Positions 29,191 to 38,237 of a stretch of 64,000 nucleotides of DNA are shown piece after piece. The notes under the pieces were generated by a model. That model was given only the letters and a program-made list of their open reading frames with translations, made no database searches and was not told where the DNA came from. Source of the stretch: BP-133 sp040756995 (lineage in GTDB: Bacteria > Actinomycetota > Acidimicrobiia > IMCC26256 > BP-133); assembly GCA_040756995.1 (NCBI GenBank), contig JBFLYK010000014.1:62001-126000 (forward strand), read 5' to 3'. A program made the translations under genes and the position numbers. Positions within the stretch are counted from its first letter, which is position 1, and each line of letters opens with the position of its first letter.

Positions 29191-30498
29191 ATGACGAGCG
29201 TGCTGACCTGCGCCGATGCCGGCCTGTTGGCGCCGGCCCGGCCCGACCTGGCGGGGCTCGTCCACTGGGGCGGGGGCGCGACGCAGCCGATCCACCGCTG
29301 GTTCCGCTACCGGGAAGGGTTCTCGCCCGCCCTGATCTCGGAATTGGGCCTCGGCCGGCGGATCCTCGATCCCTTCTGCGGATCGGGATCGATCATGGTC
29401 GGCGCGGCGCAGCAGGGGCGCACCGCCGTGGGCATCGACGTCAACCCGCTGGCCGCCTTCGTCAGCCGGGTGAAGCTCTCACCATTGAGCGACGCCGACC
29501 TCGCCGCCGCCACCGTCTTCCTGCAGCGTTTCGAGGCGGCGGTGGCGGGAGTGGCCCCCTGGCCGGTGCCGGGCTTGCGCATCGCCCGGAAGGTGTTCGA
29601 GCCCGGCATCCTCGAAGAAGTCCTCCGGCTGCGGGCGCTGATCGAGGACCGGGCCGGCCGCCCGGGCCAGCGCGACTTCCTGCTCCTGGCCTGGCTGTCG
29701 ATCCTCCAGGCGGTCGGGAGCTACTTCAAGGAAGGCAACGGCATCAAGTACCGCAACCGGAAGCGGCGGCCGGGCGGCTACGTCCCGCGACCCGAGGGCC
29801 AGTGGCAGCGGGAGCGTTTCGGGGCCGACCAGGTGGCGTTCGTGCGGGCCGCCTTCCGGGCCAAGCTGACCGACATGCTGGCCGACGTCACCGCCTGGCG
29901 ACGGGGAACGTGGAGCGGGCAGCGGCTGATCGAAGGGGAGGCACGCGCCGAGATGGCCCGTCTCGAGCCCCGATCGTTCGACTCGGTGGTGTTCTCACCG
30001 CCCTACGCCAACCGGTTCGATTACTTCGAGTCCCAGAAGGTCGAGCTGTGGTTCGGCGGGTTCGTCGGCAGCTACGACGATCTGCTGACCCTGCGCAAAC
30101 GGTCGCTCCGTTCCCATCTCGGCGCCGCCCTCGACGGCGCGGTCATCGATCTTCCCGAATTGGAGGAGCTCATCGAGGAGATGGACCAGAGCTCCTCCGC
30201 GGTGCGGATGCGGGTGCCGACGTTGCTGCGGGGCTACTTCAGCGACATGGCCGAGGTGTTGCAGCGCTGCCGCGCCGTGCTCGTCCCCGGCGGGCAGTGC
30301 TGCGTGGTGGTCGGCAACTCCGCCTACGGCGGCGTCATCATCCCGACCGATGTGCTGATCGCCCGCCTCGGCCTGGCCGCCGGGTTCGACACGGCCGCCG
30401 TGGTGCCCGTCCGGCACCTGACCGTCGCCCCGCAGCAGCGCACCGAGCTGCGGGGCCGGGAGAACCTGATGCGGGAGAGCGTCGTGGTCCTGGCATGA
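29191..30498 (+). CDS. SPPY-motif DNA methyltransferase, first of a tandem pair
   Basis: 435 residues. SAM-binding motif I is DPFCGSGSIMVGAAQQG, followed by VGIDVNPLAAFVSRVK. Catalytic motif IV is VVFSPPYANRFDYFESQ, and a late strand reads CCVVVGNSAYGGVIIPTDVL. SPPY is typical of amino-methyltransferases, often N4-cytosine. Motif I near the N-terminus precedes IV. The stop overlaps the start of a second, related methyltransferase (ATGA). No restriction endonuclease, helicase or Vsr gene is adjacent. TRM11-like RNA methylation is an alternative. Confidence 0.85.
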   Translation: MTSVLTCADAGLLAPARPDLAGLVHWGGGATQPIHRWFRYREGFSPALISELGLGRRILDPFCGSGSIMVGAAQQGRTAVGIDVNPLAAFVSRVKLSPLSDADLAAATVFLQRFEAAVAGVAPWPVPGLRIARKVFEPGILEEVLRLRALIEDRAGRPGQRDFLLLAWLSILQAVGSYFKEGNGIKYRNRKRRPGGYVPRPEGQWQRERFGADQVAFVRAAFRAKLTDMLADVTAWRRGTWSGQRLIEGEARAEMARLEPRSFDSVVFSPPYANRFDYFESQKVELWFGGFVGSYDDLLTLRKRSLRSHLGAALDGAVIDLPELEELIEEMDQSSSAVRMRVPTLLRGYFSDMAEVLQRCRAVLVPGGQCCVVVGNSAYGGVIIPTDVLIARLGLAAGFDTAAVVPVRHLTVAPQQRTELRGRENLMRESVVVLA

Positions 30499-31841
30499 CC
30501 GCGCCGGCCCCGGTCGACACCGTCCGCTTCGTCGAGGTCGACGCCTTCCCGCCGCCGGCCGACATCGAGCCCGGGCAGCTGTTCTCGCTCAGCCTGTCCG
30601 GCACCACGACCGCCTTCACCCACGGGTTGCACCGCTTCGCGGCCAAGTTCATCCCTCAGGTGCCGGCCTGGGCCCTCGACTCGTTCGCCGCCCCGGGCGG
30701 CGTCGTCGTCGATCCGTTCATGGGTTCGGGCACGACCCTGGTCGAAGCACTGGTGCGGGGCGGTACGACCGTCGGCGTCGACATCGACCCGCTGGCCCGC
30801 TTCATCGCCCGGGCCAAGGTGACGGCGGTCGATCACGAACGGATCGGCGTCCTCGCTGCCGAGTTGGCCGCCCGGTGGCGGGCGCCGGCCGCCACGCTGA
30901 GGCCGCCCATGCCCGACATCGACAACTTCGACCGCTGGTTCAGCCCCGGCCAGTGGGGCCGGGTGCAGTCGCTGCGCGACACGATCCTGCGCCTCGACTG
31001 CCGCGACGACGAGCGGGCCTTCCTCCTCGTCGTGTTCAGCTCGACACTGCGCTGGGTGTCGAACGCCGACGACCAGTCGCAGAAGACCTACGTGTCGGGC
31101 ACGCTCCGCAAACAGCCCCCGCCGGTGGCCGACGTCTTCTGGCGGTTCCTCCGCCGGGCGGCCGATGGGCTCGCCGACCTCAACCGCCAACGCCGAGGCG
31201 ACGCGGTCGCCGTCATTCCTGACGGCGCCGACGCCACCCGCCTCGGTCTGGCGCCGGCCAGCGTCGACCTGGCCGTGGCGTCACCGCCCTACCTCGATTC
31301 CGTCGACTACCCGTACAACATGATGCTGGAGTACTTCTGGCTCGGTTCGCTGCTCGGTGTGCCCGACCGCCGCAGCTTCAACGCCCTGCGCCGCCGGCCC
31401 ATCGGCGCCAAGCATCCCGCCGTGACCGCCGGTCTTCCGCCCGCCCTGGAGGGCTGCGTGTCCCTCGAGGTGATGCCGCCCGCCCGCCGGACGGCGGCGA
31501 CGACGTACTTCGCCCTCATGGAACAGCACTTCATCGAGATGGCCCGGTGCCTGAAGCCCGGTGCCCGCTACGTCTTCGTGGTCGGCAACAGCCAGACGCT
31601 CATCGACATGGTGCCGCTCCACGACGCCCTCGTCCGCTTGGCGGCCGGCGCCGGCCTGAGCCTGGAACGGGCCTTCGGTTACCGGATCCGGCGGCACTAC
31701 ATGAAGTTCCCCCGCCGGGGCCGGGGCGGGATCATCCTGATCGACTGGGTGCTGGTGTTCCGTAAGGAGCGGGCGGTCACGCCGCCCGCTCCATTACCTC
31801 TGCACTGGTTGACGCTGGCGCCCGGGGCCGTGGCCCACTAG
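30495..31841 (+). CDS. SPPY-motif DNA methyltransferase, second of a tandem pair
   Basis: 448 residues from ATG 30495, translationally coupled to the first methyltransferase. N-terminal target region FSLSLSGTTTAFTHGLHRFA, motif I VVVDPFMGSGTTLVEALVRG, VGVDIDPLARFI, motif IV LAVASPPYLDSVDYPYNMML, then YVFVVGNSQTLIDMVPLHDA. Both domains of the pair look intact. Two enzymes could methylate the two strands of an asymmetric site or act as a heterodimer (inference). Its stop overlaps the convergent HesB-like gene by 4 bp. Confidence 0.85.
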   Translation: MTAPAPVDTVRFVEVDAFPPPADIEPGQLFSLSLSGTTTAFTHGLHRFAAKFIPQVPAWALDSFAAPGGVVVDPFMGSGTTLVEALVRGGTTVGVDIDPLARFIARAKVTAVDHERIGVLAAELAARWRAPAATLRPPMPDIDNFDRWFSPGQWGRVQSLRDTILRLDCRDDERAFLLVVFSSTLRWVSNADDQSQKTYVSGTLRKQPPPVADVFWRFLRRAADGLADLNRQRRGDAVAVIPDGADATRLGLAPASVDLAVASPPYLDSVDYPYNMMLEYFWLGSLLGVPDRRSFNALRRRPIGAKHPAVTAGLPPALEGCVSLEVMPPARRTAATTYFALMEQHFIEMARCLKPGARYVFVVGNSQTLIDMVPLHDALVRLAAGAGLSLERAFGYRIRRHYMKFPRRGRGGIILIDWVLVFRKERAVTPPAPLPLHWLTLAPGAVAH

Positions 31842-32149
31842 GCGCTGTCGGTCCGGCTGTCGGGCATCCGGGTCAGGACGAGGTTGCCCGACTCCGCCAC
31901 GTCGAGGACGACGTCGTTGAGAGGCGCGGCGACCTCCGGCGCGACGTAGTAGTTGGTGCCCTCGGCTTCGCCGATCTCGTCGCCGTCCTGCGGGCCGTCG
32001 ACGAACCCGAACCCGAAGACCGCCTGGTTCTGCGAGTTGGACTCGGGGGACGGAGCGGCGAAGATCCGGACACCGAAGTGCTCGGGGAGACCCTCCCGCT
32101 CTCGGGCCCGGTTGAGCGTGGCGGCAGCCTGGCTCGTCACTTGCAGCAT
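31838..32149 (-). CDS. HesB/IscA-fold protein lacking the cluster cysteines
   Basis: 103 residues resembling the A-type Fe-S carrier fold: MLQVTSQAAATLNRAREREG, FGVRIFAA, FGFGFVDGPQDGDEI, YYVAPEVAAPLNDVVLDVAE. The three Cys that hold iron or clusters in IscA/ErpA are all absent, and there is no Cys in the protein. An AGGAG site lies upstream of ATG 32149. It therefore probably does not carry Fe-S clusters; role unknown. Confidence 0.75.
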   Translation of the reverse strand: MLQVTSQAAATLNRAREREGLPEHFGVRIFAAPSPESNSQNQAVFGFGFVDGPQDGDEIGEAEGTNYYVAPEVAAPLNDVVLDVAESGNLVLTRMPDSRTDSA

Positions 32150-32261
32150 GCAGCGCTCCTCTCCCTAGGTCGCGCGAAGTCGCGCGAGGTCGCGGCTGAC
32201 CAAGGTCGGGCCCTACCCGGCTCCTCCGGCACCGAAACCAGGAAGGCGATGCCAGCCGGGC

Positions 32262-32723
32262 TCAGGCCCGGAGAGAGCGGTCGATGCGGGTGAGCAGCCC
32301 GTAGAGCGGGGCGAGGCTCAGCGGGCGGCTCACGACCTCCACCACCCCGGCCCGGAACAGTGCCGAGCGGCGAGTCATGTCGAGGTCGGTCGACACGACG
32401 ACCACCGCCGGGCGGCGCCGGGTCGGGCGGCTGGCGGCGACCAGAAACTCGGTGACCTCGAGCGGGTCGAAGCCCGGGATCTCGTCGTCGACGATGATCA
32501 CGTCGAACGCTTCGGTGGCCAGCGCCGCCAGGGCCCCCCGGGCGTCCCATGCCTCCTCGGCCCGGTGGCCGAGGACGGCGACGGAGACACAGGTCAGATC
32601 CCGCCGGTCCTCGTCGCGGTCGACGACGAGGATCCGCAGCTGGTCACGCCGCTGGCGGACGGGGCGCGACTGCGCCGGTCTGGAAAACCCTGGGTGGCCG
32701 AGTCCTGGGTGGCATCGTTGCAT
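32262..32723 (-). CDS. Stand-alone receiver-domain protein
   Basis: 153 residues. From about residue 28 a receiver fold is visible: LRILVVDRDEDRRDLTCVSV with the acidic pocket, phospho-Asp in FDVIIVDDEIPGFDPLEV, Thr/Ser in AVVVVSTDLD. The conserved Lys position reads VVSRPLS, an Arg-like substitution that may alter signalling. No output domain. The N-terminal ~27 Arg/Gln-rich residues may be untranslated, since a later non-ATG start cannot be excluded. The partner kinase is not adjacent. Confidence 0.75.
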   Translation of the reverse strand: MQRCHPGLGHPGFSRPAQSRPVRQRRDQLRILVVDRDEDRRDLTCVSVAVLGHRAEEAWDARGALAALATEAFDVIIVDDEIPGFDPLEVTEFLVAASRPTRRRPAVVVVSTDLDMTRRSALFRAGVVEVVSRPLSLAPLYGLLTRIDRSLRA

Positions 32724-32763
32724 GGAGGGTGGCTTCTGGCCCGCCTTGTCCGATCCTTCCCAG

Positions 32764-34395
32764 TTAAGACCGATTTAGGGTGAAGCCTTCATAGCCTTTG
32801 GCCGCCACGTCGTCGCAGATCTGCCGGTAGGTCCCCACGCCCCCGAGGAAGATCGGGAAGCTGCGGACCTTGCCCTCGATGTTGGCGCCCGTGTACCAGG
32901 AATCACCCGAGGGCCAGACGGTGATGCCGGCCACCGCCGCCACCTGGGCCATCCACTGTTCCTGGGCGTCGTCGGTGGCCTCGACCGTGGTGTAGCCCTC
33001 GGCCCGGGCGTAGGTGAGGCAGTCGGCGATCCACTCGACGTGCTGCTCGATCGACACCGCCATGTTCGACAGGACTGACGGGCTGCCGGGGCCGGTCACG
33101 ATGAACAGGTTGGGGAACCCGGCGGGGGCCACACCGAGATAGGCCTTGGGCCCGGCGGCCCACTCGTCGTGCAGTGTCCGACCGGCGCGGCCCCGGATGT
33201 CGATGCGCAGCAGCGTGCCGCTGATGGCGTCGAAGCCGGTGGCGAAGACGACGCTGTCGAAGGCGAACGTCTCGGCCGACGTGCGCAGCCCGGTGGCGGT
33301 GAACTCCTCGATGGGCGTCGCCCGCAGATCGACGAGGCGGACGTTGTCGCGGTTGAAGGTGGCGTAGTAGCCGGTGTCGACGCAGACCCGCTTGGAGCCG
33401 ATGGCGTAGCCCCGGGGGCTGAGCGCCTCGGCCACTGCCGGGTCGGCCACGGTGGCGCGGATCTTGCTCCGAACGAACTCGGCCACGATCTCGTTGGCCG
33501 AGCGGTCGAACATCGTGTCGGGGAAGGCGCCGATGACGCCGAGCCCGCCCTGCGCCCACCGGGCTTCGAGGGCCGCCCGCCGTTCCTCCTCGGTGCATAC
33601 GGCGGCCGCCTTGTCGTTGGGAACCAGGTGGGTTCCGAGGAAGCTCGCCCGGTTCTCCTGCCGCAGCTGCCGGTACCGGGCCTTGACGTCCCGGAGGTAG
33701 TCCTCGCCGAGCGGGTGGTTGTGGGCCGGGACACTGAAGTTCGGCGTGCGCTGGAACACGACGAGCTCGACCGCCTGCTCGGCGATCAGGGGGACGGCCT
33801 GGATGGCCGACGAGCCCGTCCCGATGACCGCCACCCGCTGCCCGGTGAAGTCGACACCCTCATGGGGCCACCGGGCCGTGTGGTAGGTGCGCCCGCCGTA
33901 GCGGTCGACGCCGGGGTAGTCGGGGAGGTTGGGCGTGGACAGGCAGCCGGTGGCCATCACGCACCACCGGGCGGAGATGACCTCGCCGGTGTCGGTGCGC
34001 AGCGTCCAGCGCCCCGCCGACTCGTCGAAGTGGGCGGAGGCCACCCGGGAGTCGAAGAGGATGTCGCGCCGCAGGTCGTAGCGGTCGGCGACGTGGTTGA
34101 GGTAGGCCAGGATCTCGGGTTGGGAGGCGTAGCGCTCCGACCAGTCCCACTCCTGCTCCAGGTCCGGATCGAACGAGTAGGAGTAGTCGATGCTCTCGAC
34201 GTCGCAGCGGCAGCCGGGGTAGCGGTTCCAGTACCAGGTGCCGCCGACGTCGGAGCCGGCCTCGACCACCAGGGCGCGAAACCCCTGGTGGCGCAGCTTG
34301 TGGAGGGCGAAGAGCCCCCCGAACCCGGCGCCCACCACGACCACGTCGATGTCCCTCACGGCGCCATCCTCGCAGGCAGGATTCGGACCGGTCAC
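32764..34395 (-). CDS. Baeyer-Villiger-type flavin monooxygenase
   Basis: 543 residues. FAD site DVVVVGAGFGGLFALHKLR, then GGTWYWNRYPGCRCDVES. The Baeyer-Villiger fingerprint YGGRTYHTARWPHEG matches FxGxxxHxxxWP with Tyr first. NADPH site VAVIGTGSSAIQAVPLIAEQ, then DSVVFATGFDAISGTL. Length and motifs agree with cyclohexanone/phenylacetone monooxygenase relatives, which insert oxygen next to ketones using NADPH and O2. Substrate unknown; no dedicated regulator or hydrolase is adjacent. Confidence 0.93.
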   Translation of the reverse strand: MTGPNPACEDGAVRDIDVVVVGAGFGGLFALHKLRHQGFRALVVEAGSDVGGTWYWNRYPGCRCDVESIDYSYSFDPDLEQEWDWSERYASQPEILAYLNHVADRYDLRRDILFDSRVASAHFDESAGRWTLRTDTGEVISARWCVMATGCLSTPNLPDYPGVDRYGGRTYHTARWPHEGVDFTGQRVAVIGTGSSAIQAVPLIAEQAVELVVFQRTPNFSVPAHNHPLGEDYLRDVKARYRQLRQENRASFLGTHLVPNDKAAAVCTEEERRAALEARWAQGGLGVIGAFPDTMFDRSANEIVAEFVRSKIRATVADPAVAEALSPRGYAIGSKRVCVDTGYYATFNRDNVRLVDLRATPIEEFTATGLRTSAETFAFDSVVFATGFDAISGTLLRIDIRGRAGRTLHDEWAAGPKAYLGVAPAGFPNLFIVTGPGSPSVLSNMAVSIEQHVEWIADCLTYARAEGYTTVEATDDAQEQWMAQVAAVAGITVWPSGDSWYTGANIEGKVRSFPIFLGGVGTYRQICDDVAAKGYEGFTLNRS

Positions 34396-34467
34396 CCCGA
34401 ACCTAGCTGGGGCTCAAGCTCCCGGCTCAGCCGGTCGAAGCCATGGGCTGAGAAGGGGAGGGCAACC

Positions 34468-34677
34468 ATGTCGAATGATGGTCTCCGGCAGTGGGAGGGG
34501 CGTCAGGTCAGCGTGGCGCTGGCCGACGGTTCCCGCATCGACGACTGCCAGCTCGTGTCCGCCGGCCGGAACGGCGCCGGCACCCTGTGGCTGTTCACCA
34601 ACGGGGCCGACGTGTTCGTCCCGCTCGGCGACGTCACCGCCGTCTGGGAGGCCGGCGGCTGCTTCCGGGCCGCCTGA
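34468..34677 (+). CDS. Small beta-rich protein, 69 residues
   Basis: ATG 34468 follows GAAGGGGAGGG, a good ribosome site. The sequence alternates short strands (RQVSVALADGSRIDDCQLVS, GTLWLFTNGADVFVPLGDVT) and resembles an Sm-like or small beta-barrel domain, but I cannot assign a family. It is divergent from the monooxygenase and convergent with kaiC, so probably transcribed alone. Confidence 0.7.
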   Translation: MSNDGLRQWEGRQVSVALADGSRIDDCQLVSAGRNGAGTLWLFTNGADVFVPLGDVTAVWEAGGCFRAA

Positions 34678-34683
34678 CCGTCT

Positions 34684-36243
34684 TCACATCCTGTTCGGCG
34701 TATCAGCGGCTTCGATCGGCGTGGCCCGGCCGGCCAGGATGCCGCCGATGCCCTGGAACGACCCGCGGATGTGCATGCCGGTGGAGTCGATGGTGAATTC
34801 GTGGATCCGCTTGTCGTGGGCGGAGCCCCGCATCTTCAGCACCGTGATGCCCCGCTTGACCTCGCTGTCGACCTCGGCGTAGCGGAGCAGGATGATGCTG
34901 TCGGTGAGCGTGGAGATGTGCCCGTCCGTCACCGATTCGCCGCCGAGGAGGGTGGGTGTGGTGGCGGTGAACAGGGCGGCGATCTGTTCGGCCTTCACGT
35001 AGGACGTGAGCACGATGATGAACTCCCGGAACCCCTTGGGCGACCCACTGCGCTCCAGGGCCGAGAGGCTGTCGATGGCGATGCGGGCGGGCCGGAACTT
35101 CTCGATCTCCCGCGTGATTTCGACCAGGTGGTCCTCGACCGACGCCACCTCGGGATAGGTGGCCACGACCCGTAGCAGGCCCTGCTTCTCCAGCGCGGCG
35201 AAATCGCGGCCCCAGCCCCGGGCGTTGCGATAGATCTGCTCCACGCTCTCCTCGAACGCGAACAGCAACGACCGTTCCCCGTTCTGGGCGCCGCCGGCGA
35301 TGAACTCCGTGACCATGAGCGTCTTGCCCGTCCCGGTCGCCCCTGAGGCCAGCACGACCGAGTCCCGGAAGAACCCGCCCATGCACAGGTCGTCGAGGGC
35401 CCGGTTCCCCGAGGTGATGCGGGTGTCGGTCGACTGCTGGCTCAGCTCGATCACCGACAGGGGGACGACCACCATGCCCTGCCCGGCCAGGACGGTGAAG
35501 GGGTACTCGCCCTTCCGGTGCGGAGCGCCTCGCATCTTGAGGACTTCGACCGTCCGTCGCCGCTTCTCGTCCTCGAGGACGTTGCGCAGCACCACGACGT
35601 TGTCGGCCAGGTACTGCTCGAACCCCTCGCCGGAGACGGTCAGATGTTCGGGGCCGCTCTCCAGCGTCATCACGGCGGTGAGGTGGAGCCGCCGGAGGGC
35701 GACCGCCAGCTGGCGGAGATCCCGCCGGACGTCTCCGTTGGCGCCCAGGTGCCGGAGCACCACGTTGAGCGAGTCGAGGGTGATGCGCCCGGCGGCCGTC
35801 ACGTCGACCGCCTGGCCGATCTGGGCCAGCAGCGTCGAGAAGTGATAGGGCGCCTGCTCGTCGTCGAAGCCGCCGACCGGTGAGGCGTCGACGAACCGCC
35901 ACCGGTCCTCGGCTTCCCACCGCTCGATGTCCCAGCCCAGCGTGGCCAGGTTCGCCCGCAGGTCCTCCGCCGGCTCCTCGAAGGTGACGAAGACGGCGCC
36001 GTCGTCCTCCCGGATGCCCTCGACCAGGAACTGGGCGGCGAAGATCGTCTTGCCGGTGCCCGCCGTGCCCCGCACCAGCGTCGTGCGGCGGGCCGGCAGG
36101 CCACCCAGCGTGATCTCGTCGAAGCCGGGAATCCCGGTCTTCAGCCGGCGTAGCCCCCTCTGCCCGTCGAAGGTCCGGCCGCCGAGCGTCCCCAGTCCGG
36201 CGGCGACCGGCGACGGGCGGTGACGATCGCCCGAGGCGCTCAT
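34684..36243 (-). CDS. kaiC: KaiC-family double ATPase
   Basis: 519 residues from ATG 36243, the same length as cyanobacterial KaiC. Two RecA-like domains: CI with RGTAGTGKTIFAAQF and VTFEEP, CII with SGATGTGKTLMVTEF and FAFEES, each with the paired Glu. The CII Ser-Thr pair that is phosphorylated in KaiC is retained (DGHISTLTDSIILLRYAE), and KMRGSAHDKRIHEF is conserved. No kaiA or kaiB is nearby. ATG overlaps the stop of the upstream HATPase gene, so it may serve signal transduction with that kinase rather than a full clock (inference). Confidence 0.92.
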   Translation of the reverse strand: MSASGDRHRPSPVAAGLGTLGGRTFDGQRGLRRLKTGIPGFDEITLGGLPARRTTLVRGTAGTGKTIFAAQFLVEGIREDDGAVFVTFEEPAEDLRANLATLGWDIERWEAEDRWRFVDASPVGGFDDEQAPYHFSTLLAQIGQAVDVTAAGRITLDSLNVVLRHLGANGDVRRDLRQLAVALRRLHLTAVMTLESGPEHLTVSGEGFEQYLADNVVVLRNVLEDEKRRRTVEVLKMRGAPHRKGEYPFTVLAGQGMVVVPLSVIELSQQSTDTRITSGNRALDDLCMGGFFRDSVVLASGATGTGKTLMVTEFIAGGAQNGERSLLFAFEESVEQIYRNARGWGRDFAALEKQGLLRVVATYPEVASVEDHLVEITREIEKFRPARIAIDSLSALERSGSPKGFREFIIVLTSYVKAEQIAALFTATTPTLLGGESVTDGHISTLTDSIILLRYAEVDSEVKRGITVLKMRGSAHDKRIHEFTIDSTGMHIRGSFQGIGGILAGRATPIEAADTPNRM

Positions 36244-36692
36244 CGTCGGCCCCCTCCCACCCTGTCGGTTGCGCAGCGGATCGTGAACCAGACCGATTTG
36301 CCCTTCTCGTAGGCGGTGACGCCCCACGTGTCGCTCAACTGCCCGACCAGCCACAGGCCCCGTCCCCCGGCCCGTTCGGGCCGGTGCTCAGGGACCTTCG
36401 GCGGAGCCGAGCGGCGGTCGCCGACCGCCACCAGGATCCGGTCATCGTCCTGGACCACGCCGAGCTCGATCGGCGTCCGGGCGTGGACGACGGCGTTGGT
36501 CACGAGCTCGCTGGTGAGCAGGGCGACCTGGGCCGCCACCTCGACGCCGGCCCGGTCGGCGACCGCCTCGGCCACGAACTTCCGCGCCTCGGTGGCGGCC
36601 CGGGGTTCCGGGTCGAGGGCCACGTGCTGACAGGGCTGCTCCGAGAAGCGCGCCAGCGACGGCTCGCTCCCGATCACCCTCGAGCAGCACAT
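36240..36692 (-). CDS. HATPase (anti-sigma-factor-type) serine kinase
   Basis: 150 residues. GHKL ATPase features: LLTSELVTNAVVHARTPIEL (N box), VAVGDRRSAPP in the G1 position and GGRGLWLVGQLSDTWGV (G2). This is the RsbW/SpoIIAB-like HATPase_c_2 family, which bind or phosphorylate anti-sigma antagonists. No sigma factor or STAS gene is adjacent. Overlap with kaiC (ATGA) indicates an operon. G1 reads GDRRS rather than D-x-G-x-G, a deviation seen in several actinobacterial members. Confidence 0.85.
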   Translation of the reverse strand: MCCSRVIGSEPSLARFSEQPCQHVALDPEPRAATEARKFVAEAVADRAGVEVAAQVALLTSELVTNAVVHARTPIELGVVQDDDRILVAVGDRRSAPPKVPEHRPERAGGRGLWLVGQLSDTWGVTAYEKGKSVWFTIRCATDRVGGGRR

Positions 36693-36805
36693 ACCCGCCC
36701 CTCTTTCCGAAGCGCCCGTCCGGCTCTGCCCACACCGGACGTCCTCGCCGCTGCTTACCCCCGCCCGTCACCCGGTAATCCAGAATCTGCCGCGTCGTCC
36801 CCGGC

Positions 36806-38179
36806 CTACTGCCCGCCGGCGGCCAGGGGGCGCAGCTCGTCGGACACCAGCCGGACGACCAGGTCGTCGAGCGCCAGCACGGCGTAGTCGGAGACGTGGT
36901 GGTCGGTCCGGTCGCCCGGGGAGGCGCCGTCGGCGCCGTAGGTCAGGAAGGTGAAGCGGCCCATGGTGATCTGGGCCAGCTGGCGGAACACGTACTCGCC
37001 CTGGTCGTCGAGGCCGGAGGAGGCGATCGGCATGATCTTGATGCCCCGGCGGGCGGCGGCCCGGACGTCGGCGGCGTAGTCGGGCCCGTCCTGGTAGTCG
37101 AGGTGGGGCGGGGCGTCGGCGATGAGGAAGACGAGCTTCACGGTGTCGTCGCCCCGCCACGACGGGGCGGTGACCGCTTCGTGGAGACCGGCGTTGAGGT
37201 CCTCTGGGGTGTCGCCGCCGCCGTCGGCCCGGACCTCGGCCAGGGCCGTCTTGAAGACGTCGACGCTGGAGGTGAAGTCGAAGGTTCGGGTGACGAAGAG
37301 GTCGCCCCGGTCCCGGTAGACGGTCATCCCCAGGCGGAGGTCGGCGTTCGCCGGCAGGGCGGAGATGCGCTCGGCGACCGAGCGGACGCTGTCCTTCAGC
37401 CGGTCGATCTCGTCGCCCATGGAACCGGTGGTGTCGATGAGGAAGAGCATGTCCAGCTTGGCCCGGCCCTCCGGGCGGCGGACGGGCAGCGTGACGCGGT
37501 GGTCGCGGCCGCCGCTGGGGGCGAAGTCGACGGCGACGCTGGTGTTGCCCCACTGGACCGTGGCGCCGCCGATGTCGCCGAACAGGAGCGCCCGGCCGTC
37601 GGGCCCGGTGCGGACCTCCTGGCCGCCTTCCCGCACCACGGCGCCGAGCAGCGGCTTACCCGCCTCGTCGACGACCGTGAAGACGTGCCGGACCGACACG
37701 TCGATGTCGTGGACGGTGATGCCGAGGCGACGGAACTCGTCGCGGTACCTCAGGTAGTCGGCGAAGGCGGCGTTGTCGTCGACGCTGCCGGCCCGCAGGC
37801 CGGGGCCCTGCCGGTTCGGGTTCGGCGGGGCGATGACGCCACCGGTCCCGGGAACGGGGGCCGCGCTGTGGGGCGCGGCGGCCTTGGCGCCGGACCGGCT
37901 CGCCGCCGGAGCGACCGCCGCGACGTCGCCGGCGCCGTAGGACGACGCCAGTTCCTCGGCCGGGCCGGAGCCCGCACCGGCGGAACCGCTCTCGGTGGCA
38001 CCCCAGCTGCGGTCGGCGTCGCCGCCGAGCCACCGGCCGCCGGGGTCGGCCCGGGTCGCGGCGACGGTCGGGGACGGGGACGGGCTGGCGCGGCGATCCG
38101 CCGGGGCGGACGGGCCGGCACAGGACGTGAGGACAACGGCGGCGGCGGCGATGAAGCTGAGAGCGACCTTAGGCGTCAT
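36806..38179 (-). CDS. Lipoprotein with von Willebrand factor A domain
   Basis: 457 residues. Lipoprotein signal MTPKVALSFIAAAAVVLTSC, then a ~110-residue Ala/Pro/Ser-rich linker. A small beta domain follows (HVFTVVDEAGKPLLGAVVRE, a carboxypeptidase-regulatory-like fold), then a VWA domain with an intact MIDAS (FLIDTTGSMGDEIDRL, GGGDTPEDL, FLIADAPPH). Predicted outside the cell, membrane-anchored, binding a protein or surface ligand through a metal ion. Divergent from the prolyl oligopeptidase gene with 58 bp between. Confidence 0.85.
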   Translation of the reverse strand: MTPKVALSFIAAAAVVLTSCAGPSAPADRRASPSPSPTVAATRADPGGRWLGGDADRSWGATESGSAGAGSGPAEELASSYGAGDVAAVAPAASRSGAKAAAPHSAAPVPGTGGVIAPPNPNRQGPGLRAGSVDDNAAFADYLRYRDEFRRLGITVHDIDVSVRHVFTVVDEAGKPLLGAVVREGGQEVRTGPDGRALLFGDIGGATVQWGNTSVAVDFAPSGGRDHRVTLPVRRPEGRAKLDMLFLIDTTGSMGDEIDRLKDSVRSVAERISALPANADLRLGMTVYRDRGDLFVTRTFDFTSSVDVFKTALAEVRADGGGDTPEDLNAGLHEAVTAPSWRGDDTVKLVFLIADAPPHLDYQDGPDYAADVRAAARRGIKIMPIASSGLDDQGEYVFRQLAQITMGRFTFLTYGADGASPGDRTDHHVSDYAVLALDDLVVRLVSDELRPLAAGGQ

Positions 38180-38237
38180 GCCCGATGGGACGACGCCGAC
38201 CGCCCTCCGGTTCCCCGGAGCTGCCAGGATCGTGGGA

